Origin: Candidatus Aminicenantota bacterium
GTDB lineage: Bacteria > Acidobacteriota > Aminicenantia > Aminicenantales > Aminicenantaceae
NCBI GenBank assembly: GCA_016783445.1
Contig: JADHWO010000012.1
Location: forward strand, 1-50,999
Length of the DNA: 50,999 bases
Direction of reading: 5' to 3'
Part shown: positions 25,513 through 33,545 of the stretch, one piece after another
Position numbering within the stretch: position 1 is the first letter of the stretch
Layout of the letters: each line of letters starts with the position of its first letter
Notes under the pieces: model-generated
What the model was told of the DNA's origin: nothing
The model's database searches: none
The model's input: only the letters and a program-made list of their open reading frames with translations
Translations under genes and position numbers: made by a program

Positions 25513-27870
25513 TTATTCGTGTTTCAGAGCATCCACAGGATTGGCTGAGGCTGCACGGATGGCCTTGTAGATCACGGTCATCAGTCCGATGGCCAAAGAG
25601 GTAGCCAGCGCTCCGATGAAAAAAACCGCGGGGATTTGTGTGCGGTAGGCAAAATTGTTCAACCAGTCGTTGACGGCAAAATAGGCGATAGGCCAGGCGA
25701 TGAGGTTGGCCAATCCGATAAGCATCAGGAATTCCCGGCACATGAGTGTCACGATCCCCGAAGCCGAAGCCCCCAGAACCTTGCGGATTCCGATCTCTTT
25801 GGTTCTCTGCTCGGCCGCAAAGGAGACAAGCCCGAAAAGCCCAAGACAGGCCACCAGGATGGCCATAGCCGTGAAGATTTTGAGCAGTGTCCCTGTCTGC
25901 TCTTCGGACCTGTACATCCTGGCAAAATCCTCATCCAAAAACTGGTAGCTGAACGGAATATCCGGCAGAATATTTTTCCAAGTCCCCTGAACAGTTCCTA
26001 TGGTTTCCGCAATACCTTCCGGAGCGATCCGGAGGAACAGAAAATTTGTCCAGTTCAACTCCGCCCATTTGATAACGAGTGGCTCGATCTGTCTTCTCAA
26101 TGGCTGGAAATGGAAACTTTTGATAACACCGACGATTTTCCCTTTCTGATCCCAGAACGAGAAGGACTTCCCGATCGGGTCTTCATGACCCATGAGATCG
26201 GCCAGTTCCTCGTTTATCAGGAAACCTTCTGTTTTATCTGTCGGGAATTCTTTCGAAAAATTGCGGCCCCGGTCGATGGTCATACTCATGGTATCCAAAT
26301 AACCATCGTCCGCTCCCATGTAGGTCACATCGACCTTAAGTGATGGGTCTTTGCCTTCCCAATCGAATCCGCTGGAGCTCCAACTGGTGAAAGAGGGTTT
26401 CTGACTGGCAACGCTTACGCTTAAAATCCCGGGTGTATTAGCCAGCTCGGCTTTGAGGGTTTCGAGTGATGGCCGGCTGTACGACCGGATGGGAATGGCA
26501 ACAACTTGCTCCTTGTTCCACCCCAGATTTCTGTTCTTGATGAATGTCATTTGTTTGGAGACAACGCCTGTTCCGATGATGAGGGCAGCAGAAATAACGA
26601 ACTGGACCACGACGAGGGTACGCCGGAAAACAGCGTTTCCTGTTCCCGATTTCAGTTTTCCTTTGAGGGTGTTGACGGGCTGGAACGATGCAAGGAAAAG
26701 AGCAGGATAACTTCCAGAGATTAGGCCTGTCAACAAGGCGATCCCGGCCAGCCCCAACACCAGCACTCCGGCGCCTGTTGCGTTCCAGGACATCTCCTTC
26801 CCGGCTATAGAACCGAAAGCCTGGAGGACAACAGAAACGGCGGCTACGGCTAGCACCAAGGCAATGAAAGCGAATAGAATAGACTCACCGTAAAACTGCC
26901 GGATGAGTTGTGACCGGAAGGCGCCCACGACTTTCCTCAAACCGACCTCTTTGGCCCGGTTTGCCGAACAAGCGGTGGACAGGTTCATGAAATTGATACA
27001 GCCGATGAAAAGAACAAAAATGGCGATAATCGAGAACAGATACACGGACTGGACGGCTAGATTCTTTTCGTAGCCGGAGTAGCTGTACAGATGGACCTTT
27101 GTCAAAGGGAGAAGTTCGAGTACCGTCAAGCTTCGGGGGACTTTCGTGTGTATAAACCCGCTGATCTTTGCGCTGACCTCTTCTGTTGTGACTCCGGAAT
27201 GCAATTGGACCCAGGTGTAAGTCTGGTTGTTGGTGAAATTGTCATCTGTCCTGCCGGTAGAATCAAGATACTTATAGGGGATGAGAACATCGAACTGGAG
27301 AGAGGAATTTGTGGGGATGTCCTTTAAAACGCCAGTGACTATGAAATCGGCGGATTGGGCCATGTTTATCACTTTTCCAACCGGGTTTTCATCGCCGAAA
27401 AACTTTGTGGCCAGGCGTTCTGTCATCACAAGGGATGAGGTTCCAGATAGAGCGTTCTCGGGATCCCCCTGGATCATCGGGAATGAAAAGATTTTGAGGA
27501 ATGAGGGATCGACAGACCATATGGCGTACTCCTCGAAGGCCTTGTCCTCGTACTGGATGAGTTGTGCACCCAGGTTCCCGGCTCGAGTGGAGTCTTCGAT
27601 CTCTGGAATTTCAGCCTTGAGGGCCGGTCCGAGCGGGTGGGGTGTCCAGTAGATGTGAAGGGTCCGGCCGCTGAAGTTCTGGTTGGATTCCACCCGGCAG
27701 ATCGAGGTTGCATTTTTGTGAAAGCGGTCATAGTTAAGTTCATCCAGGACCCAGAGTCCGATAAGGATACAGCAGACCATGCCGGCAGCGAGGCCGAATA
27801 TATTCAGAAATGCATAACCTTTGTGTCGGATGATATTGCGTATGGTGACTTTAATGTGATGAATCCACAT
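25513..27870 (-). CDS. MacB/FtsX-type ABC transporter permease (duplicated permease)
   Basis: The 785-residue protein has two repeats of a MacB-type periplasmic domain plus FtsX membrane domain. An N-terminal helix (GYAFLNIFGLAAGMVCCILIGLWV) leads to a periplasmic domain, then three helices near residues 275-400 (VYLFSIIAIFVLFIGCINFMNL). A second periplasmic domain and FtsX block end with FAAEQRTKEIGIRKVLGAS...KAIRAASANPVDALKHE. Such permeases pair with a MacB-like ATPase to export lipids, peptides or toxic compounds by a mechanotransmission mechanism. No ATPase gene is adjacent, so it is an orphan permease of the type frequent in Acidobacteriota and Bacteroidota. GGAGG precedes the ATG. A sigma-54 promoter and tandem operators lie upstream (separate entries), suggesting stress-induced control. 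Confidence 0.9.
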   Translation of the reverse strand: MWIHHIKVTIRNIIRHKGYAFLNIFGLAAGMVCCILIGLWVLDELNYDRFHKNATSICRVESNQNFSGRTLHIYWTPHPLGPALKAEIPEIEDSTRAGNLGAQLIQYEDKAFEEYAIWSVDPSFLKIFSFPMIQGDPENALSGTSSLVMTERLATKFFGDENPVGKVINMAQSADFIVTGVLKDIPTNSSLQFDVLIPYKYLDSTGRTDDNFTNNQTYTWVQLHSGVTTEEVSAKISGFIHTKVPRSLTVLELLPLTKVHLYSYSGYEKNLAVQSVYLFSIIAIFVLFIGCINFMNLSTACSANRAKEVGLRKVVGAFRSQLIRQFYGESILFAFIALVLAVAAVSVVLQAFGSIAGKEMSWNATGAGVLVLGLAGIALLTGLISGSYPALFLASFQPVNTLKGKLKSGTGNAVFRRTLVVVQFVISAALIIGTGVVSKQMTFIKNRNLGWNKEQVVAIPIRSYSRPSLETLKAELANTPGILSVSVASQKPSFTSWSSSGFDWEGKDPSLKVDVTYMGADDGYLDTMSMTIDRGRNFSKEFPTDKTEGFLINEELADLMGHEDPIGKSFSFWDQKGKIVGVIKSFHFQPLRRQIEPLVIKWAELNWTNFLFLRIAPEGIAETIGTVQGTWKNILPDIPFSYQFLDEDFARMYRSEEQTGTLLKIFTAMAILVACLGLFGLVSFAAEQRTKEIGIRKVLGASASGIVTLMCREFLMLIGLANLIAWPIAYFAVNDWLNNFAYRTQIPAVFFIGALATSLAIGLMTVIYKAIRAASANPVDALKHE

Positions 27871-27915
27871 GGGTAGACCTCCAAATAGAACTTATCCTAT
27901 ATTCCTTATTCTAAT

Positions 27916-27933
27916 ATGCAAAAAATATGCCAA
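27916..27933 (-). promoter_or_regulatory. Sigma-54 (-24/-12) promoter of the permease gene
   Basis: On the minus strand this reads TTGGCATATTTTTTGCAT. GG (27930-27931) and GC (27918-27919) have exactly 10 nt between them, which is the spacing required by sigma-54. The match to TTGGCA-N5/6-TTGC is very good. Transcription would start near 27906, about 35 nt before the permease ATG at 27870. Confidence 0.82.
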
Positions 27934-27973
27934 TATTTTCTCTTGGGATTTTTTAAGCTTATAAAACAATTTA

Positions 27974-28010
27974 TGTCCGCTCTCGAACAATTTATGTCCG
28001 TATACGAACA
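27974..28010 (-). promoter_or_regulatory. Tandem inverted-repeat operators (upstream activating sites)
   Basis: Two 16-bp near-palindromes, TGTCCG-CTCT-CGAACA (27974-27989) and TGTCCG-TATA-CGAACA (27995-28010), are spaced 21 bp centre to centre, two helical turns. They sit about 50-80 bp upstream of the sigma-54 promoter, the normal place for enhancer sites of an AAA+ activator that binds as two dimers before forming a hexamer. The regulator is not encoded next door. Confidence 0.8.
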
Positions 28011-28017
28011 GAAATAA

Positions 28018-28081
28018 ATATTCCCCATATCAACTTAGGGTGAACTTGTTAAGCGATTTTTGTGTTTAATATGGGGAATAT
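28018..28081. repeat. 13-bp perfect inverted repeat with 38-nt loop
   Basis: ATATTCCCCATAT (28018-28030) and ATATGGGGAATAT (28069-28081) are exact reverse complements. No open frame lies between them. It could be a hairpin, a miniature element or the fused ends of a lost insertion sequence. It lies directly upstream of the tandem operators. The rest of 27871-28205 is AT-rich and holds no gene. Confidence 0.6.
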
Positions 28082-28205
28082 GGGTAGAATAGACTATAAG
28101 CCATCCTCTATCTTTTCCAGCAGTAATAGAACTTAATCAAAAAGCCCCAAACTATTACTCTAAGTTATAAATCTTGGTTTTGAGCCCTACTTCAGGTAAA
28201 AATAA

Positions 28206-28919
28206 CTAACTCTTTACCTCATACCCTGCCATCAGGATGCTGGCTTCCGCGAGGATCTGCAGGGGCTCGATCAAGGGAACGGATATATCCGCCTCTTTCA
28301 GAACAAGCGGCACCTCTGTGCATCCTGCAATAACAGCCTCTGCCCCCCTCCGGATAAGTGTTTCAGCCACGCCATGAATTATTTCCTTGCAACTCCCCGT
28401 TCTAAACCCTGCTTTTATCCCCTGTGCCCCGAAAATCGCCTCCATGACCTTCTCCTGCTCCTCGTCATTTGGGTTTATAACCTCAATTCCTTCCTTCTCA
28501 AAAGTTTCATGAAAGAGCTTTGCTTTTAATGTCCCGGTGCTTGATATAAGCCCTGCTATTTTTAATTCCGGTATTTTCCTCACAGCATATAGCAGCGTCT
28601 CGTTCAAAAGATTGAGGAAAGAGATCTTCTCCTGCGCCACGATCTCATTGTAGTAGTAATGAGCCGTAACACATGGCATAACGATAAAATCAACGCCTGC
28701 CCCGCGCAGGGTTCTGACTCCCTCAATAAGGTACGGCAGAGGGCTCTCCCCCTGCTCAAGCACTGCATCTGTCCTCGGCGGGATTTCAGGATTACTCTCT
28801 ATAACAACATGAATGTGCTCCTGGTCTTTCTCCGCTTTTGTGTTTTTAACTATAAGCTCAAAAAAATATGCGGTTGCCTCAGGGCCCATGCCTCCAAGAA
28901 TCCCTATTGTTTTTTTCAT
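28206..28919 (-). CDS. Aspartate/glutamate racemase family protein
   Basis: The 237-residue protein has the cofactor-independent amino-acid racemase fold, in which two cysteines act as acid and base. Motifs are IGILGGMGPEATAYFFE at the N-terminus, the first catalytic cysteine C83 in MPCVTAHYYY, and the second C200 in IAGCTEVPL. The usual PCNTAH is PCVTAH here, replacing a substrate-binding asparagine by valine, so substrate preference may differ. It overlaps the stop of the preceding peptidase gene (ATGA), so the two form an operon. A joint role in releasing and racemising amino acids from (D-amino-acid) peptides is a reasonable inference. Confidence 0.87.
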   Translation of the reverse strand: MKKTIGILGGMGPEATAYFFELIVKNTKAEKDQEHIHVVIESNPEIPPRTDAVLEQGESPLPYLIEGVRTLRGAGVDFIVMPCVTAHYYYNEIVAQEKISFLNLLNETLLYAVRKIPELKIAGLISSTGTLKAKLFHETFEKEGIEVINPNDEEQEKVMEAIFGAQGIKAGFRTGSCKEIIHGVAETLIRRGAEAVIAGCTEVPLVLKEADISVPLIEPLQILAEASILMAGYEVKS

Positions 28920-30052
28920 CTTTTTGGAGCCTCTTCCATAATCTTTTTTAATTTATCAAGGGGAAGAGCCTCAACCTTGTGCCCGTCTTTTCCCTCCATG
29001 TCCTGCGCTTTAAACATAGAATTAAGGATCGCTTCCTCAGCCGCTTCCACCGCAGCCAGAAAAAGAGCAGTCATCTCCCTGTTCCTGAGGATTTCGATCT
29101 TCCGGGTAGGCGAGTCCCCTCTATTAGATATTCTTAATCCCCTGGCAGTAGAGAAGGCAATGCAGTAGTCTCCGCTTCCGTTTGTGAAAAATCCTCCTGT
29201 CCGCACAATCCCGAGAAGTGCGCGCTTGGCAAGCCGCTTCAGGTTCCGGCTGTTTAGAGGAGCGTCAGTCGCAAGCACAACCATACATGAGCCTTCAGGT
29301 AAGTCCTCAATGTCTCTTTTCATATAATATTTTCCAAGCCGTATCCCCACAGGAAAGCCGTTTATCTGAAGAATCCCCCCGTGATTTGTCTGGACAAGAA
29401 CTCCCACTGTGTACCCACCTCTTGATTCAGGAAGCTTCCTCGATGATGTCCCGATTCCTCCCTTAAACCCGAAGCAGGTTGTTCCTGTGCCTGCACCCAC
29501 CGAACCTTCCTCCACAGCGCCTGACTTTGCCTTCTTTATAGCTTCTAAAACATGCTTTTTTTTGACATGCCTTCCCCGGATATCGTTAAGATAACCGTCG
29601 TTTGTCTCTCCCACGACCGCATTCACAGAGCCCACTCTTTCATTCCCGGGAAGAGAGAGTGTATAGTCGATAAGAGCATCCGCTGCTGTGGGGACACTCA
29701 AAGTGTTGGTCAGAATAACAGGTGTTTCCATATTTCCCAGTTCCTCTATCTGGGTGTATCCCATCAGTTTCCCGTATCCGTTGGCAACGAAAATTGCGGC
29801 AGGAACCTTCTCCTGAAAGATATTCCCATCATGGGGAAGTACTGCTGTTACGCCTGTACGGATCTTCTTCCCTTTGATGAGTGTTACATGCCCTACTCTT
29901 ACTCCCTGGACATCGGTTATGGCATTCCATTTGCCGGGTTTTAATATTCCGGTCTTTATTCCGAATTCTCGTATCCGCGGTCTTTCTTCAAGAGAGAAAA
30001 GGATTAAGCTTAATACTAAGATGATGGAAATAAGAAAAACTGTCCTCTTCAT
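28916..30052 (-). CDS. P1-family (DmpA-like) aminopeptidase, exported
   Basis: The 378-residue protein begins with a signal peptide or anchor (FLISIILVLSLILFS) and then GVRVGHVTLIKG, the typical DmpA N-terminal strand. The family core GSVGAGTGTTCFGFKGGIGTSSR lies at residues ~183-205. The autoprocessing site is probably Gly254-Ser255 in EGSCMVVLATDAPL; the new N-terminal serine is the nucleophile in this Ntn-like family. DmpA enzymes remove N-terminal D- or L-amino acids, and BapA relatives cleave beta-peptides. It is intact, normal in length, and coupled by ATGA overlap to the racemase gene. Its first ~300 bp and upstream region are duplicated at 37391-37763. Confidence 0.9.
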   Translation of the reverse strand: MKRTVFLISIILVLSLILFSLEERPRIREFGIKTGILKPGKWNAITDVQGVRVGHVTLIKGKKIRTGVTAVLPHDGNIFQEKVPAAIFVANGYGKLMGYTQIEELGNMETPVILTNTLSVPTAADALIDYTLSLPGNERVGSVNAVVGETNDGYLNDIRGRHVKKKHVLEAIKKAKSGAVEEGSVGAGTGTTCFGFKGGIGTSSRKLPESRGGYTVGVLVQTNHGGILQINGFPVGIRLGKYYMKRDIEDLPEGSCMVVLATDAPLNSRNLKRLAKRALLGIVRTGGFFTNGSGDYCIAFSTARGLRISNRGDSPTRKIEILRNREMTALFLAAVEAAEEAILNSMFKAQDMEGKDGHKVEALPLDKLKKIMEEAPKR

Positions 30053-30119
30053 TCGTCCTTCCCCTTGGATGTATTGAGATTACGATGTTAGTTAATTCAG
30101 GGAGAAAAATCAATGAAAG
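29748..30119. repeat. ~372-bp direct repeat, source copy (peptidase 5' part and leader)
   Basis: This stretch covers the first ~300 bp of the P1 peptidase gene and ~67 bp upstream. It recurs at 37391-37763 in the same orientation with base changes and a few indels. The two copies bracket the TPR-DUF1566 and WD40-caspase genes. Confidence 0.9.
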
Positions 30120-30395
30120 ATGATTAAGTATCAGGACTGATTTTTCAAGCTTTAACACTCAACTCCCTCTGACAGGCTAAACCTATTCGTGATGTGAGGG
30201 GATCGTCTGTATTTGCGCTTTTGGCTGTAATCGTGATGTGTTTTTTTGTGTTGTTTCTCATCCGATCGAGGGTGTTTACTTTTTTTTTTATATTGTTTAT
30301 GCTTTCAACCAGATATGTCTTGGGTGCCTATTTCCTGTTCATATGGAATCGGCAATTGCTGCCGCAACAAAGCAAATAAAAAAGGAGGGTATAAC
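30053..30395. other. Intergenic region between peptidase and TPR-DUF1566 gene
   Basis: It holds the divergent promoters. A GTG-started frame at 30194-30379 would encode a hydrophobic 61-residue peptide but lacks a ribosome-binding site, so I do not call it. AAGGAGGGT at 30382-30390 serves the downstream gene. Confidence 0.5.
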
Positions 30396-33300
30396 ATGAG
30401 AAAATTTAAGAAAGGGTATTGGATCATTCTTTACGTTGGATTTGCTATTGTTTTTATAAGTCTGCCGGCTTCTCTTCTGGCAGCCCAAAAAGAATTCGTG
30501 GAAGAAACTCCAGGAGGGATGGAAACAAGCTTTCAGGAGCAGAAAGCCGAGCAGGAAAGTGTCTTTCGGAGCAAATTTGAAAACCTCCCGGCCGAATACC
30601 AGGAGCGGGCGCGACGCCTGGGATATAAGGAAGGAGATATGGTAGAGATGCAAAGGGACTCCAGCGGGGCTCTCATCGTTCTTCCCCCACTCACGGAGTA
30701 TAAGACTCCTGGGCAAATGCGGGAAAAGGTCAGAAGCCTAATAGCCGGGAAAATCGTCCAGAAAATGACCGACGACGTTAAGGTCACGGTTAGGCTGGCG
30801 CTGGAGGACGGCACGGGATATTATACTATTCAGCTGAAGTTCGAAGCACTCTACAAAGAGCTTCAAACGCAAGCAAAGAAACTTGGTTTCAGAAAAGGGG
30901 ATACAGTTGAGGTGCGGCTGGATGCAGTAACATGGAAGTATCGAGTACTCCCGAAAGAAAAGGAGACTAAGTTCAGTGGCGATGTCCTGGAGATTATTCC
31001 GCCAAAAGAGCCGGGTGGGTCTCCCAGTTACCGCGTGATTGCCAAATACTCTGTTATGCCAAAGGATCAGCAAAAGCGTGCCAAAAAAATGGGTTATGAC
31101 AAAAAGGATTTGGTGATTTTTATCTATCGAGAAGACACCAAAGAGTATGAGATTTTGCCTCCACCTTTTGTGTTCGGAAGTAGTAAGAGCTTCGAGAAAT
31201 TAGAAAGTAAGAAAAAAGTGAAGGCACGGAGTCTGGGATACAAAGAAGGAGATACAGTTTGGTTCAAAACCGGACGTACTCTTTTAGACCAATCTATTGT
31301 CCCGAAGGCGAAGGTAGGATCAGGCCCCCTCTTCGAGATCAAGCAAGGGAAGATGGAAAAAGATAAGTATACGGGGGAGTCTAAGTTAATCTTAGAGTGC
31401 ATTGCCAGATTCGAAGACCTGGGTGCGAATTACCGGCAGCTGGCCCGCGAAAAAGGATATAAAGAAGGTGATAAGGTTCGATTAAATTATGACATCGAAG
31501 CAGATAAATACGAGATTAAATCATCGGGGGTTCAAAAGAGTCCTGTTAAAGCACCCGCTGCTATTAAAAAGCCAATAGCCGAAATGGATGCTGATGCTTA
31601 TACTGACCGGGGATTTTCATACTTTACAAAAGGTCTATATGACAAGGCTATGTCTGATTATAACAAGGCAATTGAAATAGATCCGAAGAATTCAAGGGCT
31701 TATAACTTTCGGGGGACTGGCTATCATTATAAAGGTCTGTATGACAAGGCCATCGCTGATTACACAAAGGCAATTGAACTAGACCCGAAGAATGCAACAG
31801 GCTATGCAATTCGGGGGGATGTCTATCATGCTAAAGGTCTGTATGATAGGGCCATCTCTGATTTTACTAAGGCAATTGAACTAGAACCGAAATATGAATA
31901 TGTGGATGCCTACATCGGTCGGGGACTTGCCTATGGTCATAAAGGTCTCTATGACCAGGCTATTGCTGATTTCACAAAGTTAATTGAAATAAACCCGAAA
32001 TTAGCGGTGGCCTACAGCAATCGGGGAGTTGCCTATGGTCATAAAGGTCTCTATGACCAGGCTATTGCTGATTTCACCAAGACGATCCGGATAAACCCGA
32101 AGTACGTTCTCGCCTTTTACTACAAAGCATTATCTTATGAAAAAACAGGCCGTGTTAATAAAGCACTAAAGGCATATAAGACTTTTATTCAGAATACTCC
32201 CCCCAACAAGTATGCTTCCTTCATTGAAGAAGCTAAAAAGAAGATAAAAGAACTGGAGAAGAGGTCAAGCACAACTGCAATTAAATCGTCTGGGGTTCGA
32301 AAGAAGCCTGTTCGAGCACAAGTGAGCTTAAGATCTGAGGCAGGGAGTCTAAGCGGAAATGAATTAGGCAAGATGCTCAAGCGGAAAAACTTTTTTTCGA
32401 AGCAGCTGAAAGATGTGAATAAGAATTATTGCAATCCGGGAGGTGATTTTACCAACGAGTATGAAGTGAAAACGATACGTGGTGATGAGGTAGTCCTAGA
32501 CCATATGACAGGATTGATGTGGCACCAGTCTGGCTCAGAGGCACCCATGAAATTTGACAAAGCAAAGCAATGGGGTAGCGAATTGAATCGCCGAGGTTAT
32601 GCGGGGTATTCGGACTGGAGGTTGCCAACTCTCGAGGAAGGAGCTTCTTTAATCGAGAGAAGTAAGATGAATGGCGATCTGCACATTGATCCAAAATTTT
32701 CAGCGAAACAGATATTGATATGGACAAGCGATACGGTTAGTGGAAAGGGCTTGCTGCGGGTGTGGGTTGTCACCTTCGACGACGGCTGCGTGCTCGGGAA
32801 CCGCCTCATCCCCAGCAGCTCCTACGTGAGGCCTGTGCGTTCTGGATTTAGAGCACCGGCTGCAATTAAATCGTCGGGGGTTCGAAAGAAACCTGTTAAA
32901 GCACCGGCTCCTATTAAAGAGCCAAGAGCCGAAATGGATGCTGATGCTTATATTGAGCGGGGACATTCATACAGGAAAAAACGCCTCTATGGCAAGGCTA
33001 TCGCTGATTATAACAAGGCAATTGAAATTGATCCCAAATACGCAAAGGCTTATCTCTATCGAGGGACTGCCTATGATCATAAAGGTCTTTGTGACGAGGC
33101 CATCTCTGATTACACAAAGGCAATTGAAATAGACCCGAAATATGTGAAGGCCTACAGCAATCGGGGGATTGTCTATCATAATAAAGGTCTGTATGACGAG
33201 GCTATTTCTGATTACACAAAGGCAATTGAATTAGAGCCGATGACTTTCAATGTAAGTTTATACATAAATCGGGGGGATGCCTATGATCATAAAGGTCTGT

Positions 33301-33509
33301 ATGACAAGGCCATCTCTGATTACACAAAGGCGTTCCAGGTAAATCCGAAGTACGCTCTCGCCTTATACTACAAAGCATTATCTTGTGAAAAAGCAGGCCG
33401 TATTAATGAAGCGTTAGAGGCATATAAGACTTTTATACAGAATGCTCTCCCCAAGGATGCCTCTTATATTGAAAAGGCTAAGAAGAGGATAAAAGAACTA
33501 GAGAAGTAG
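30396..33509 (+). CDS. Secreted TPR protein with five LGYKEGD-type repeats and an embedded DUF1566 domain
   Basis: The 1037-residue protein starts with a signal peptide (YWIILYVGFAIVFISLPASLLAA). Residues ~65-376 hold five copies of a ~30-residue unit whose core is A-R-x-L-G-Y-K-E-G-D-x-V-x-x-x-x-D-x-x-x-x-x-x-Y-x-I-L-P-P (cores near 75, 163, 231, 280, 352). I do not recognise this unit. TPRs follow (~405-620; NKAIEIDPKNSRAYNFRG type). Next is a DUF1566/Lcl-type domain at ~695-815 (MTGLMWHQSG...GYSDWRLPTLEE...YVRPVRSG), then more TPRs to the end. The linker before each TPR block (IKSSGV-x-K-x-P-V-K-A-P, AEMDADAY) is duplicated. DUF1566 probably binds ligands outside the cell. The ATG at 30396 is set by AAGGAGGGT; the frame is open further upstream. 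It is followed 36 bp later by the caspase gene. Confidence 0.85.
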   Translation: MRKFKKGYWIILYVGFAIVFISLPASLLAAQKEFVEETPGGMETSFQEQKAEQESVFRSKFENLPAEYQERARRLGYKEGDMVEMQRDSSGALIVLPPLTEYKTPGQMREKVRSLIAGKIVQKMTDDVKVTVRLALEDGTGYYTIQLKFEALYKELQTQAKKLGFRKGDTVEVRLDAVTWKYRVLPKEKETKFSGDVLEIIPPKEPGGSPSYRVIAKYSVMPKDQQKRAKKMGYDKKDLVIFIYREDTKEYEILPPPFVFGSSKSFEKLESKKKVKARSLGYKEGDTVWFKTGRTLLDQSIVPKAKVGSGPLFEIKQGKMEKDKYTGESKLILECIARFEDLGANYRQLAREKGYKEGDKVRLNYDIEADKYEIKSSGVQKSPVKAPAAIKKPIAEMDADAYTDRGFSYFTKGLYDKAMSDYNKAIEIDPKNSRAYNFRGTGYHYKGLYDKAIADYTKAIELDPKNATGYAIRGDVYHAKGLYDRAISDFTKAIELEPKYEYVDAYIGRGLAYGHKGLYDQAIADFTKLIEINPKLAVAYSNRGVAYGHKGLYDQAIADFTKTIRINPKYVLAFYYKALSYEKTGRVNKALKAYKTFIQNTPPNKYASFIEEAKKKIKELEKRSSTTAIKSSGVRKKPVRAQVSLRSEAGSLSGNELGKMLKRKNFFSKQLKDVNKNYCNPGGDFTNEYEVKTIRGDEVVLDHMTGLMWHQSGSEAPMKFDKAKQWGSELNRRGYAGYSDWRLPTLEEGASLIERSKMNGDLHIDPKFSAKQILIWTSDTVSGKGLLRVWVVTFDDGCVLGNRLIPSSSYVRPVRSGFRAPAAIKSSGVRKKPVKAPAPIKEPRAEMDADAYIERGHSYRKKRLYGKAIADYNKAIEIDPKYAKAYLYRGTAYDHKGLCDEAISDYTKAIEIDPKYVKAYSNRGIVYHNKGLYDEAISDYTKAIELEPMTFNVSLYINRGDAYDHKGLYDKAISDYTKAFQVNPKYALALYYKALSCEKAGRINEALEAYKTFIQNALPKDASYIEKAKKRIKELEK

Positions 33510-33545
33510 ATAATTGCCTTTGTTTTAAGGAAAAAGGAAATGTAG

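Noticed and set aside
25636-26343. 235-codon plus-strand ORF antisense to the permease
   Set aside because: Composition and lack of motifs fit a shadow of the MacB/FtsX gene.
30194-30379. Hydrophobic 61-codon ORF upstream of the TPR-DUF1566 gene
   Set aside because: GTG start without a ribosome-binding site; T-rich leader sequence alone can produce such hydrophobic frames.
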